From NCBI GenBank assembly GCA_022749755.1, contig CM040440.1, positions 8,233,269 to 8,297,268 of the forward strand: DNA of 64,000 bases, in the 5' to 3' direction. This stretch comes from Azadirachta indica (taxonomy: Eukaryota; Streptophyta; Magnoliopsida; Sapindales; Meliaceae). Positions 11,865 through 22,206 of this stretch are shown here, piece by piece. Both the position numbers and the translations under genes were made by a program. Position 1 is the stretch's first letter. The number at the start of each line of letters is the position of its first letter. The notes under the pieces are model-generated. The model saw nothing but the letters and a program-made list of their open reading frames with translations. It made no database searches and was not told the origin of the DNA.

Positions 11865-12300
11865 TAATAGTCAAAATTTCAAAAAGACAATACATAAATA
11901 TTAATTATTAATTGAAAATTATATCAACCTAAAATATTCTTATGGATAATTATTTAAAATATAAACGTAAAAGTTTTACTTATCAATTTATACCATAATT
12001 GAAAAGAAACCAAAATAACACTAAAACAAATAGAATTAATATCTTCTAGCAGTTTAGTTTGCTTTCCTATGCTAAAAGTTCACTGTTTAAAAAATAAAAC
12101 TAAAGTATGCCCTCTTGAAATTGGAATTTTTCTGTTTTCCTAAAATATTCATTTACCTGAATTCGAAAAGATTCTCAAATCTCCCTCAATATATTCTATA
12201 AGGTCCAAATCAACTTTCTCAGTAACAATCAACAATGGTTGCTTATGAAATTAAAAAGGAAAAATTATTAATTAAATATGCATTCATATTAATATAAGAA
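11865..12300 (-). pseudogene. HSP60: HSP60-like exon fragment beside the gypsy element
   Basis: On the minus strand an exon at 12244-12157 reads QPLLIVTEKVDLDLIEYIEG and then DLRIFSNSG before GTAAATG. It corresponds to WPLLIFAEKANLELAKSIAR in copy B. The acceptor is CAT instead of CAG, so splicing is lost. The flanking introns also match those of copy B at 23280-23316 and 23403-23670. Upstream exons are missing because the gypsy 3' end abuts the intron at about 12300. Confidence 0.75.
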
Positions 12301-12314
12301 TCCTGGATATTACA

Positions 12315-12326
12315 ATCTCCCTACCT
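12315..12326 (-). other. Polypurine tract of the gypsy element
   Basis: AGGTAGGGAGAT on the minus strand, directly before TGTAATATCC, the start of the downstream LTR. This is the expected primer for plus-strand DNA synthesis. Confidence 0.65.
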
Positions 12327-12373
12327 AAAAAGAAATTTCGTCCTTGAAATTTACATATTCGATCGAAATAACT

Positions 12374-13777
12374 TAGGGTATTGGGATCGCATCTGGTCCT
12401 CAATTTCCCATGTAGCTTCCTTCAACCCGTGATGTTGCCACAAAACCTTCACCAATCAGATGATCTTTTTGCAAAGGACTTGTTCTTTATGATCAAGGAT
12501 TTGAACTGGCTTCTCTTCATAAGAAACGTTCTCATTCATAGTAAGGTCTTTCCCTTCCAAGACATGTGAAGGATTTGGCTTATACTTCTTAAGCATTGAG
12601 ACATAAAAAACATCGTGGACTTGTGATAGCTGGGGAGGCAAAGCTAATCTATAAGATACTTGACCAATTCGTTCCAAAATCTCAAAAGGACCAATAAACC
12701 TTGGAGCAAGCTTCCCACTTTTCCCAAATCTGGCTATTCCGATATGAGGTTTGACCGTTAGGCAAACATGATCACCCACTTCAAATTCCAATGGTCTTCG
12801 CTTATGATCTGTGTAACTCTTCTAACGACTTTGAGCTGCAAGAAGTCGTTGCCTAATCACTTTTACTTTCTCAGTGGTTTCTCTTACTAATTCAGGTCTT
12901 ACTATTGATGTCTCGCCAACCTCTGCCCAACAAATAGGAGATCGACAAGGTCTACCATACAATGCCTCAAAAGGAGCCATTCCAAGACTAATTTGGTAGC
13001 GATTGTTGTAAGAAAATTCGATTAAGGGTAAATGCTCAGCCCAAGAGCCTTAAAAATCTAAAGCACAAGATCTGAGCATATCCTTTGACACCTGGATAAC
13101 TCTCTTGGATTGAACATATGTCTGAGGATGATAAGTTGTACTAAAATTCAACTGAGTGCCCATAGCTTTCTGCAAACTTCTCCAAAATTGCGAGGTAAAC
13201 CTTGTATCTCTATCGGATACAATTGATAAAGGCACACCGTGTAGTTTGACTATCTCTTAGACATATAGTCTACTCAAAGATTCTAGAGAATCAGTAGATT
13301 TAACAGGTAGAAAATGAGAAGATTTCATTAATCTGTCCGCAATTACCCATACATTTTCATGATTCTTTTTGGTTTTGGGTAGCCCTTTCACAAAATCCAT
13401 AGTTACATGTTCCTATTTTCATTTTGCCACTAGAAGAGGTTGAAGTAACCCTGCTAATTTCTGATGTTCTGCTTTCACCTGTTGGCATGTCAAACACTTA
13501 GCCACAAATTCTCGTACATCTCTCTTCATCCCATTCCACCATAAACATCTACGCAAGTTTTGGTACATTTTCGTACCACCAGGATGTATGGAAAATTTAG
13601 ACCTATGAGCCTCACTAAGCACATCTTTTCTAAGAGACTCACTTGATGGTACAAAGAGTCTACTAGCAAACTTAAACTACCGCATGAATTTATAGACCAC
13701 CCCTCCATGGCCTCACCATTCTCTGACTTGGCTCGTACTGACTTAACTTCAGGATCACTTTGTTGAGCAATAATCAC
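12374..13777 (-). pseudogene. gypsy integrase with C-terminal module, broken
   Basis: The HHCC zinc module is at about 13610-13470 (EAHRSKFSIHPGGTKMYQNL, then CLTCQQVK). The catalytic core follows with TMDFV and, at 13235-13050, a [13 protein letters not shown] block. The family's third acidic residue sits in GQSER; here the segment reads VQSKRV, so Glu is replaced by Lys and DG by YV. The 12791-12456 segment is the C-terminal domain (EFEVGDHVCLTVKP, FIGPFEILERIG, DVFYVSMLKKY), and further down comes a chromodomain-like tail with TWEIED. In-frame stops occur at least near 13417, 13257, 13050 and 12822. It integrated element DNA when functional; it is inactive now on both counts. Confidence 0.8.
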
Positions 13778-13795
13778 CTTCTGAAGGATAGTAGG

Positions 13796-15150
13796 TTAGG
13801 CTATTAGGTTGAATAAGAAGGATTGACTTTCTGATTCATTAATCCTCAAATCAAAATTTTCTAAATCATTACACATCTTCCACTTTTGATAGGAAAACCT
13901 TGCCAACGTACCCTGAGATTTTCTACTCAAGGCATCTACTACCACATTAGCCTTACTAGGATGATAATGCAAGGTGAAATCATAATCTTCTAGGTATTCC
14001 ATCCACCTTATCTGTCTCAAGTTAAAATCCTTTTGGGTAAAAAAATATCGAAGACTTTTATGATCTAAGAATACTTCAAACTTCTCACCGTACAAATAAT
14101 GTCTGCATATTCTTAATGCAAATACAATGGCAGTAAGTTCTAAGTCATGTGTAGGACAGTTATGCTCATGAGTCGTAAGTTGGCATGAACCATATGCTAC
14201 CACTCTCTCTGACTACATCAAAACACAACCAAGACCCACATATGAAGCATCACAATAAACTGTGCACCCTACACCTCGCTTAGGAATAACTAAAACTGGG
14301 GCTGAGGTCAAATGATTTTTCAACTTTATAAAGGCTTGCTCACATTCATCGTTCCACTCAAATTTTACCCCTTTTCTAGTTAATTGAGTCAAAGTTGCTA
14401 CTATTCGACAAAAATCTTTCACAAATCTACGGTAATATCTTGTTAGACCCAGGAAACTTCTAATCTTTGATACATTTTTCAACTTATTCCAGCTAAGCAC
14501 TGCCTTCACCTTAGTAGGGTCTACAGAAACACCCTCCTTTGACACCACATGTCCAAGAAATTTAACCTCAGTCATCCAGAACTCATATTTACTCCGTTTT
14601 GCATATAAATGGTGTTCGCTTAACACTTGCAAAGTAATGCGCAAGTGTTGCTCATGCTCCTCCTTTGACTTTTAATATATCAAAATATCGTCGATAAACA
14701 CTACCATAGATTGATCAAGGTAAAGGTGAAAAATTCTATGTATCAGATCCATAAATGCCGCAGAAGCATTAGTTAAACAAAAAGGCATTACTATGAACTC
14801 AAAATGCCCATATCTTGTTCGGAAAGCCGTCTTTGGGATGTCTTTATCTTTAACCCTCAACTGGTGGTAACCCGATCAAAGGTTGATCTTCGAGAAGTAT
14901 CTAGAACCATGCAATTGATTAAACAAGTCATCAATTCTAGGTAAAGGATATTTGTTCTTCACTTCTTCACTATCACTCGGTTCAATTGTCTGTAGTCTAC
15001 ATACAACCTCAAACTCCCATCCTTTTTTTTTGGCAAATAAAACTGGTGCTCCCTAAGAAGAAGTACTAGGTCGAATAAACCCCTTGTCTGGTAATTCTTT
15101 CAACTGAATCTTTAACTCTTGTAGTTCAACTAGTGCCATCCTACGGGGTT
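13796..15150 (-). pseudogene. gypsy reverse transcriptase and RNase H, broken
   Basis: RT is visible at 14860-14672 with [17 protein letters not shown] and the catalytic [10 protein letters not shown] (FIDD form of YxDD), and continues at 14644-14340 with HHLYAKRSKYEF, KFLGHVVSKEGV and IRSFLGLTRYYRRFVKDF. RNase H follows with [33 protein letters not shown] and DALSRK. Frame is cut by stops near 14670 and 14212 and by changes around 14870-15050. The remaining motifs are canonical, so decay is moderate. Confidence 0.85.
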
Positions 15151-15314
15151 ACTGAAATTGGTAAGGTACTAGTATATATTTCAATAGTAAAATCTACTTC
15201 TCTCTTAGGGGGTAATCCGGGTAAATCTTCAGGAAATACATCTTAAAACTCATCAATTATTGGAATAGTTGGAATTACTGAATCACCAGTATTATAACTC
15301 ATCACATTCATCAC

Positions 15315-15760
15315 CTATCCTAAATAATCTTTTTGTTCATTATACCCAATATAGGTACAATGATACTTAGCCTTCCTACTCCCAACAATATGAAATCTTT
15401 CATCATTGGGAAGATTAATAGTTACCCTTTTTCTTTGGCAATCTATAATTGCATGGAAAGATGACAACCAATCCACACCTAATATCACATCATAATACAA
15501 CATTTTCATCACAGCTAACCTAAATGTGGCTTTACAACCACTCACATCAATTTCACAATTATTACACATCCTATCCAGATTTATTCTACCTCCAACAGGC
15601 GTTTCAACAGATAACTCATGTTCTAAAAGTTCAATCTCTATACCCAAAGAAGATACAAGTTCTGCTGAAATAAAAGAATGCGTAGCACCAAAATCGAATA
15701 ATATTCTAGCCCAAGTATTGAATGAAAGAAAAATATATTCTACTACAGCATGATTTGGTA
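15315..15760 (-). pseudogene. gypsy aspartic protease (retropepsin), broken
   Basis: Reads ILFDFGATHSFISAELVSSL near 15710-15650, then MKMLYYDVILGVDWLSSFHA, the usual retropepsin tail. The active-site triplet is DFG rather than D(S/T)G, which would harm catalysis. A stop ends the frame at 15315. It would have cut the Gag-Pol polyprotein. Confidence 0.75.
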
Positions 15761-15954
15761 GATCTACATTCTGAGTGATAGCATAAGATCTACCCTGAGC
15801 TTTAAGTTTTCCTCACCTTTGACACTTGGGATCTTTGAGGCAACTGTCTATAGTTTCTTTATTGTGGCTGTCTACTTAGTTCACTTTGTTATATTATTGA
15901 TTAAGCATTCCCTTACTATGAGCTAGGCATTTGACTCGGTGTCTACATCAAACG

Positions 15955-16929
15955 TGGACACTGGTTTCGATAATGGCCACGTTCTCCACATTTAAAACAC
16001 ACACCTAGAGGTATATGGGACCTCTGGTCATCTTGGGTACTTCCTTGAACAGATCTGGTTGTTTGGCCTTGTGTCTACCTTAAGCGCGAACACATATTTT
16101 GATGATGCCCCTATTGCCCACACTCGAAACACACACCTAACATCCTGTAGGAACCTCGGTTATCATGAATTGGGGACTGACTTTTCATCTGTCTCTTTTT
16201 CCCCCATTTAGGAAGCTTCTGGTCAAAACTTCTCTTCTTCGATTCAACTATTTGCTTGATCTCTTCCTCATCTTGTTCTATCATCAAAGCTCGTTCAACC
16301 ACTTCTGAAAAGTTTTGAAGGTTCAACACCACAAGTTCATGTCGAAGTGACGGCCTTAAACCTTTCACAAACCGGTTAATCTTATCTTTTTCCCTCAAAA
16401 TCATTGAAGTAACAAACCGGCTTAGTGCTTCAAACTTTGCCTCATATTGTGCCATTGACATATTTCCCTGAGTTAGATGAATAAATTCATCTAGCATGGC
16501 ATCACGAAGTACCTCAAGAAAATATTTACTCATGAAGGCTTCTTTGAAAACATCCCATGTCCACTCTTCCCCCGGTTTTGTAATCTTAATAGTATTCCAC
16601 CAATGATTTGATTGTTCAGTCAATTGAAATGTTGCAAGTTTAACTCAAATCTCTTTGGGTGCTTGCATAACATCTAGGACCTGGTTAATTTATTCTACCC
16701 ACTTCTAGACAATTAATGGGCTAGACTTTCTGCTAAAGATTAGAGGATTGAGTTTTTTGAATTCACTCAACGTTGACAAATTTTGACCTCTATTACCATT
16801 ACCCTAATTCTAGGAATTACTGGTAATCCCGTGAAAAGCAGTAACAAATTCTCTTATCGTTTGACAAAACTTACCAAACTCTTCCTCTCTTCGTGAACAT
16901 GATACCTCTATTTCCCTATTATCAGACAT
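15955..16929 (-). pseudogene. gypsy gag with two zinc knuckles, broken
   Basis: A start at 16929 opens MSDNREIEVSCSRREEEF. The capsid-like region at 16623-16111 has NHWWNTIKI, WDVFKEAFMSKYF and FEALSRFVTSM, typical of retrotransposon Gag. The first CCHC knuckle begins CFECGQ and is interrupted by a stop before GHHQNMC. A second complete knuckle (CFKCGERGHYRNQC) lies near 15998-15955. Two knuckles in series are less common than one in this group. Further stops occur between 16929 and 16623. Confidence 0.75.
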
Positions 16930-17393
16930 ACTGAAACAATAGATCTTTTGTCACAACAGTCAAAGCAAAGCAACACCAAATAAGTCTCAATAGCACAAGT
17001 AAAACAAAAGTCATTTATACATTGATCATATAAGTTTATGATTCTTTACAACAAAACCAACACAGGATACTCAAAGGATAACAAAACTTATCCTATATAA
17101 GTATATACAAAAACACTATCTACATACAAAAGGTTAATCCCTATCTAATTTGTCTTCCCTACACCATCTTACCACCACTTTGCAAAAGTGTCTTTGATAA
17201 CAACAGGCTCAAAAGGTTCTTCCATCCTAACAGGAAAAAGATCTAGTGTTACCGATTACTTCTCACTAGTCTCACCCGTTGTACTTTCCTCACCTTTGGG
17301 ACTCGCCTCACTTGCTAAACTTTCTTTTAATTTCTTCATCCAATGCCTTTCAGTCCTATAAGTATTTAGAAATCTTCTAGTATAGTATAAACG

Positions 17394-17642
17394 TCATGTC
17401 ACGTGTTCATTCTGATTCACTCCCTTACCGTAAACCTTTAAACCCATTAACGCCTCATTCCTTACATCTTTACGAGTATGCGGACCTGGATCAATATTTG
17501 AATAACGCAAAATAGTCCCTGCCAATTTTTCTCTCATCCTATTAGCGTACATCCTTCGCAAGTCTTTCACAAGAATGCCACTTAGAGCACATTGCTCATT
17601 TCTATTTACACAAGTCCACCTGTCGTACTTGGTCCTTCCCAT
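17394..17642 (-). CDS. Leader ORF of the gypsy element, 82 codons, unknown
   Basis: Between primer site and gag, the minus strand holds an uninterrupted frame starting MGRTKYDRWTCVNRNEQCAL and ending NQNEHVT. It is basic, has an LVKDLRRMYANRMREKL helix-like run, and has survived while gag, RT and integrase collected stops. I do not recognise it. It may be chance, or a conserved leader protein of this element family. Confidence 0.35.
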   Translation of the reverse strand: MGRTKYDRWTCVNRNEQCALSGILVKDLRRMYANRMREKLAGTILRYSNIDPGPHTRKDVRNEALMGLKVYGKGVNQNEHVT

Positions 17643-17768
17643 ACTACAAGACCAAATATATTACAATTAAAAATTTATATAGAATAATAAAGTACAGGTA
17701 ACGACAAGCTAAAATGTCTCAAAACTTTCCCATTATCATAAAAGATGTCTACAAAATCCTAACCCTAA

Positions 17769-17780
17769 GCTCTGATACCA
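17769..17780 (-). other. Primer binding site for initiator tRNA-Met
   Basis: TGGTATCAGAGC on the minus strand, five bases inside the LTR edge TGTTACA. This is the standard match to the 3' end of initiator methionine tRNA used by most plant LTR elements. Confidence 0.85.
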
Positions 17781-17785
17781 ACTTT

Positions 17786-18018
17786 TGTAACATCCCTAAT
17801 TCTAAGAAATTTCAACAGAATTTCTGTTATAATATAGTATACGCCAAATAAGTAATCTTGCAAATTTTTATAATTTCACACTAAACATCTCCAAGAAAAT
17901 TAAATACCAACCCTTTCATCTCATTGATTCACACAAAAGATAATTAGTTTCACAACTTCTAAAATCCAGATATTAACATGAAAATTACATCAACACTACA
18001 TGTTGTAAAATTTTTCTC
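17786..18018 (-). repeat. Upstream LTR remnant of the gypsy element
   Basis: The internal edge GGGATGTTACA (minus) is intact. The outer edge is lost: near 18018 sequence passes into the intron of the pseudouridine synthase block, matching the reverse complement of about 39180-39240. Confidence 0.6.
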
Positions 18019-18290
18019 CTAGCAAATATTGGTATGTCCTGTTTAACTTTTTGAGCCTGTTTTGTTTGTCATAATGGTATCATGCAAGTGTATATGCATA
18101 ATATTGGAAGTATCTCTGTCAACTCAATACAACACTATGCATTTCATTTTTTGAATTATCCCCCATAATTCAAGTCTGAAAATCCTGTAGATGTGTCAAT
18201 GTAATTAGAAAAATTTACATGAAAAGTCATATTTAGAAAGCAATTAAGTTAAATAAATTTGACGTGAATTACATGAATTACCTAAATAAA

Positions 18291-18900
18291 CAAAAATGTG
18301 AGCGTAAACGCCGGGGGGTGGTGGGGAGGAGTTGATATGCCGCCAAACCTAAACCAAATACATGATATCGTCGTCAGTCTTAATTTAATCATATATCACC
18401 AAAATAACTTACTGCAAATTAAGAAAAGCCAGAATAATAAGATGGTCAGTACACTTCCTGAAGAAATGAGGCTAGAGATCTAGAAGGACTCCTTGGAATA
18501 TGCCCAAAACCGTAAATTCATAGATGCAATTAATTAATATGCGTGTAGTTAACACTAAACTTTTTGTATTAGACTTTAATTAGGTCCCGACCTCAGAATA
18601 TTAATAAAGATTTGTACTTCATTATAATGTGTTTATAAGCTGTGATGAATTATTTAAACTTCAATTATTATAACAAATTCATGAACTGACTTCACTGCAT
18701 CTTCTTATCCTCAATTTTTTTTCTCAAGAATTTTCAAAATATTTTATGAAATACTGGTATGAGCATCATTTAAGAGTATTGTTTGCATCTGATTGTTTAG
18801 AATACATAGCCAATTAGAAGATAAAAAGATTTTTATCACCTAAACCATCTATCTAATCACCCTAATTACAGAGTTAGGAATACATAACAGTACCAGAGCT
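18291..18900. other. Unassigned sequence inside the inverted block
   Basis: Absent from the other two copies of this block. It starts with a G-rich run (GCCGGGGGGTGGTGGGG) and turns AT-rich with several polyadenylation-like AATAAAG motifs near 18600. No gene recognised. Confidence 0.3.
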
Positions 18901-18916
18901 CCAATCCTTCACCAAA

Positions 18917-18994
18917 GAGTTCCAAGACTTCACTGCTCCAAGAGTTGATGTAAAGGAGTTCAAAGACTTCACTGCTCCGAGAGTTGCTGTAGGC
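18917..18994 (+). repeat. 39-base tandem duplication coding a 13-residue repeat
   Basis: Two adjacent 39-base copies differ at a few positions. In one frame they read EFQDFTAPRVDVK and EFKDFTAPRVAVG. The frame is short and I do not recognise a protein. Confidence 0.6.
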
Positions 18995-20165
18995 GTGGAG
19001 AACTCTGGTGCTGCGTCAAGACTTCAAGCTTAGTGATGGGTTCTTCTGCGTCTTGGCTGGTGGTGGTTGTCCTACTCTCGTTCAATTGACATACATTAGA
19101 TTCTGAAAATGCAAGTTTCACAAATAAGGTATTCTGTTTTGCATGCTGCAGGATGACAGTGGCTCCAAAAATAATGGTGTGTTTGGAAAATGTGTCCTTA
19201 CAAGGGGTGATTATTTTTTGTTTTGTAGTATTTCTCTACTCTCAGAAATTATTAACAAAAATTTGCTGCAACTATGATGTTGAAATTTATGTTTTTCTTG
19301 TAATTAATAATTTAAAGTTTCATAAGATATAGTTGTGATTGAAATTTTACGTTTTTTTTTAATGTGATTATTGTGGTTAGATATAATATAATCTTTTTAA
19401 TTTTAATAATTGCAGTAGCTAAATTGCAGTGAATGAGGATATTCTGGTAATCTAGCAAAAAGAAATGGTTAATTAGCAATCAAATGCAAGTGTTAATTAA
19501 CAACAGGGGGTAATTGTTAAATAAATGAAACATTTTAGCTAAGTATTGTTTTGCCAAAGCTCAGGGAAGTAACCGAAAATCACCGAGATAGTGAGACGTA
19601 GAAACAAACGAGCAGCTTTTTTAATGTTCAGTCTCCATTAAATGCCTCTGCCGTACTCTTTCCTGCTTTACCATTATATATGTTTTTGCATCAACAATTT
19701 GCTGAAACGTAAGGCAAAAATGAAATTTCAGTTTCCATAAACCTCAATCATAACCTATTAAAAGCGTGTTTGAGAAACCAATGCTAAGTAATTAACATAG
19801 ACAGAATGCCAAGCCAAACGTATTTTTCTAGATTTATAAATAAATATTTGACAATCCATTTTCTAGTAACCATTTTCTAAATTTATAAATGTCTGGGGAA
19901 GTACCGACCATAAACATGGCAGACCATCAGAAGGAGTGTGGTCGGCTTCGATAATTTTCCGAGACTAAATGGCACATGCAGGACTGATAATTTCCCTGGG
20001 GTTTGCGTCGATGAGATAATCCGATCAGATCGGTACAAAACATACCCGATCTGGCGTGACGTGGGAACGAAAATTTAGGCCACGCATTTGTACCGTGAAC
20101 TTATTTTATTTTTTAAAATTATTGATTGGGAGAAATGTATCTCACGGTAAACTTATTCTAAATGA

Positions 20166-20300
20166 CAATTGTTAAATCAATATCTTCTTGCTCTAATATC
20201 TTTTCAACAAATTAAATCCGGCGTGAAAGCAATCAAGTACACATACGTCTAAAAATACATACGAGCTCCAATTGTTGGTAAACTTTGTCTCCAATTGAGT
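20166..20300 (-). pseudogene. HSP60: HSP60-like exon remnant (inverted)
   Basis: The minus strand carries the intron end TTGGAGCTCGTATG, a decayed VYSIASTAGFDG-type exon and VEKDIRARR-type sequence that matches GTTGAAAAGATATTAGAGCAAGAAGATATTGATTT in the other copies, with a stop. Only one exon is present. Confidence 0.6.
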
Positions 20301-20776
20301 ACACAGGCATCTAAAAATAATAGTGGAGTTAGATTTTCAATCAGACGTGAATTTTTGAGTGAAGGTAAATTAGATCTAATCAAAATTCTTGATGTTTGAT
20401 AGATTTTTAATATCTGTATATTATATATATAATGTGTAATATTAAAAAAATTATGTAGAATAAGTTTACTATGAGATACACGACAAAAAATAACGGATAA
20501 TAAAAAATTTCTTATAAGCCCTTTTTTATAAAACTTATATTTAAATAAAAATATATAATTATTTACATAAATTCACATAAAATAAGAAAAATAATTGTAA
20601 TTTTTAAAATTATTTACTAAATTATTAAGGACTAAAGTGACATTTACCACGAAGCATCTAAAGTCTAAATTCAATCTCTTTGTGGATTTCTGTACATACT
20701 CTTTTCAGATACCCTAATTCGCCGTCAAAGTATATTACACTCGCTAACTACTTCGAAGCAGATCGGCGGATCCACG
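20301..20776 (+). promoter_or_regulatory. 5' flank and leader of HSP60-like copy B
   Basis: AT-rich. It is shared almost base for base with the flank of copy D (46390-47217), apart from a roughly 340-base insertion in D. The last 110 bases are less AT-rich and likely the 5' UTR. No single promoter element stands out. Confidence 0.4.
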
Positions 20777-21427
20777 ATGCTTTTAGCCTCTAGCCTAGCC
20801 TCCAGATTCAGGTATGTGCTTCGCAGCTTTACTTTTAAATTAATTATTTTTCGGAGACCAAGCTACTTCGAGGCAAGTCTGCATTTTGGTTGTTTATATG
20901 TGTTGTAGGTTGGCCAAAATTACTTTAAATTTAACAGCATCTATCAGGTGAGATTTATCTTATTTATTATTCTTTTTATAATCTCAAGATTCGCTAATTT
21001 GTTATTAAATTAATGGATGCTTTTGGAATTTTATATGTATCAAGGTTGCTCGTGGTTTCGGTGGGAGCGGAAACTCTGCCGCCCAAGAAGAAAGCCCGTT
21101 TAAGGTTAGTGACTCGCCCATTATTATATTGGCAATTTGCTTACTATATTTCACTTATTAGTTTTGAATTTTGTTATTGGTTGCTGTTGCTGTAGGATTA
21201 TGAATATGATATACCGCAGGACATTCTCCCTTGTAAGATAGAAAATCCTGCATGTGAGGTGATTCAAGAGGATTGGATCCTTGTTAGAGGTAATAGCGGT
21301 AAGCAAGTATTTTGGTTGAATGGATGGATGGTTATTCAGTTTTATATACGCACATTTTGCAGGCTTCAAATATGCCCCTGTTGTATGCCGAGCTCTGTAT
21401 CAGGAGGGGTACAAGGCCCTGTTCACA

Positions 21428-21445
21428 GGGGGGGGGGGGGGGGGG
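21428..21445 (+). repeat. 18-G homopolymer inside an HSP60-like exon
   Basis: Copy D has seven G at this place (TTCACAGGGGGGGTC, coding FTGGV). The 11 extra G shift the frame. The exact length may be affected by sequencing. Confidence 0.85.
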
Positions 21446-22168
21446 TCTGTGTCAACGATATGAGTGAGGGGGTTGAAATAGCAATGACTGCAGTTGATAA
21501 ATACATAAAGCGGACAGCATTAAAGATCAGGCAAAAGAAAGAAATTGTCCAGGTTTAAATTCTGAGTTTTTCTTAGTTTAGATTAGGAGTAGTTGGTTCG
21601 GAAGGATTATGCTGGACAATGGGTTGTTGTGATGTGTGTATGGCTTCAATTATTTTTATTTTTTATTTCTCTTGAAAGCTTGCAACAACAGTTAGTGATA
21701 GAAGGATTGCGGAGCTCATAGCCGAGGGTTTGGAGAAAGTTGGAGATGTTGGTTTACTTTATGTAAACGTAAGTTAGTTGCTTGTTGAATTTTTGCCATC
21801 CTTTCCTCTTTATTTGCTATCAATTATTCACTATGTATATTGGATTCTTTCATTATGATTCCTCTTGGTTTTAGAATTTAGATCCATTTGGCATGGTGTA
21901 GATTGTATGTTGCCTTTCTTTGTTTATTACTTTCATAGAACTTATCATGCATATAACTAAGTGGTGGGCATGGTTCTATTTGGGTTAGCATGGGGCTCAT
22001 GGAAATCAAATGAAAAAAAAAAAATATTGGGTTGGTTATATTTCAAGTTTCAACCCAATCCAACCCAAATTTTTGAAAAACACAAAGCAAACCAAATCAA
22101 TAGTTTGTTTTGGGTTGTACGATTTAGACTCAGGCCAATGTTTTTCTATTTTTATTTATTGGTGTAAC

Positions 22169-22170
<2 letters not shown>

Positions 22171-22206
<36 letters not shown>
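22171..22206. repeat. (TTA)n microsatellite in an HSP60 intron
   Basis: About twelve units. Copy D retains only a few units at about 48090 because of a deletion that also removed an exon. Confidence 0.9.

Larger units (their letters stand above)
12305..18018 (-). mobile_element. Ty3/gypsy LTR retrotransposon, decayed, outer LTR ends missing
   Basis: Minus-strand order is LTR remnant, primer site, gag, protease, RT, RNase H, integrase with a C-terminal basic module, polypurine tract. The order and motifs fit the Del/Tekay-type plant chromoviruses, a tentative clade call. Many in-frame stops (gag, RT, RNase H, integrase) show it is dead. The LTR termini would be TGTAAYATCC and GGGATGTTACA, a terminal inverted repeat. 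Only about 10-17 bases of the downstream LTR remain before HSP60 intron sequence, and only about 230 bases of the upstream LTR remain before pseudouridine synthase intron sequence, so the flanks are not a simple target site. Confidence 0.85.
18019..19990 (-). pseudogene. Inverted pseudouridine synthase block
   Basis: Long parts are the reverse complement of 37300-39240. Intron sequence is at 18019-18290. A block at 18995-19130 matches 38590-38390. The rest follows through 19560-19920. One exon remains at about 19708-19645 (minus): QIVDA, then after a frame slip YNGKAGKSTAE, the NYNxREGRSTAE motif of plant pseudouridine synthases. Its donor is GC instead of GT. The exon next to the intron at 18290 (KKRYIASVIG in the other copies) is gone, replaced by unrelated sequence at 18291-18900. 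Confidence 0.65.
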
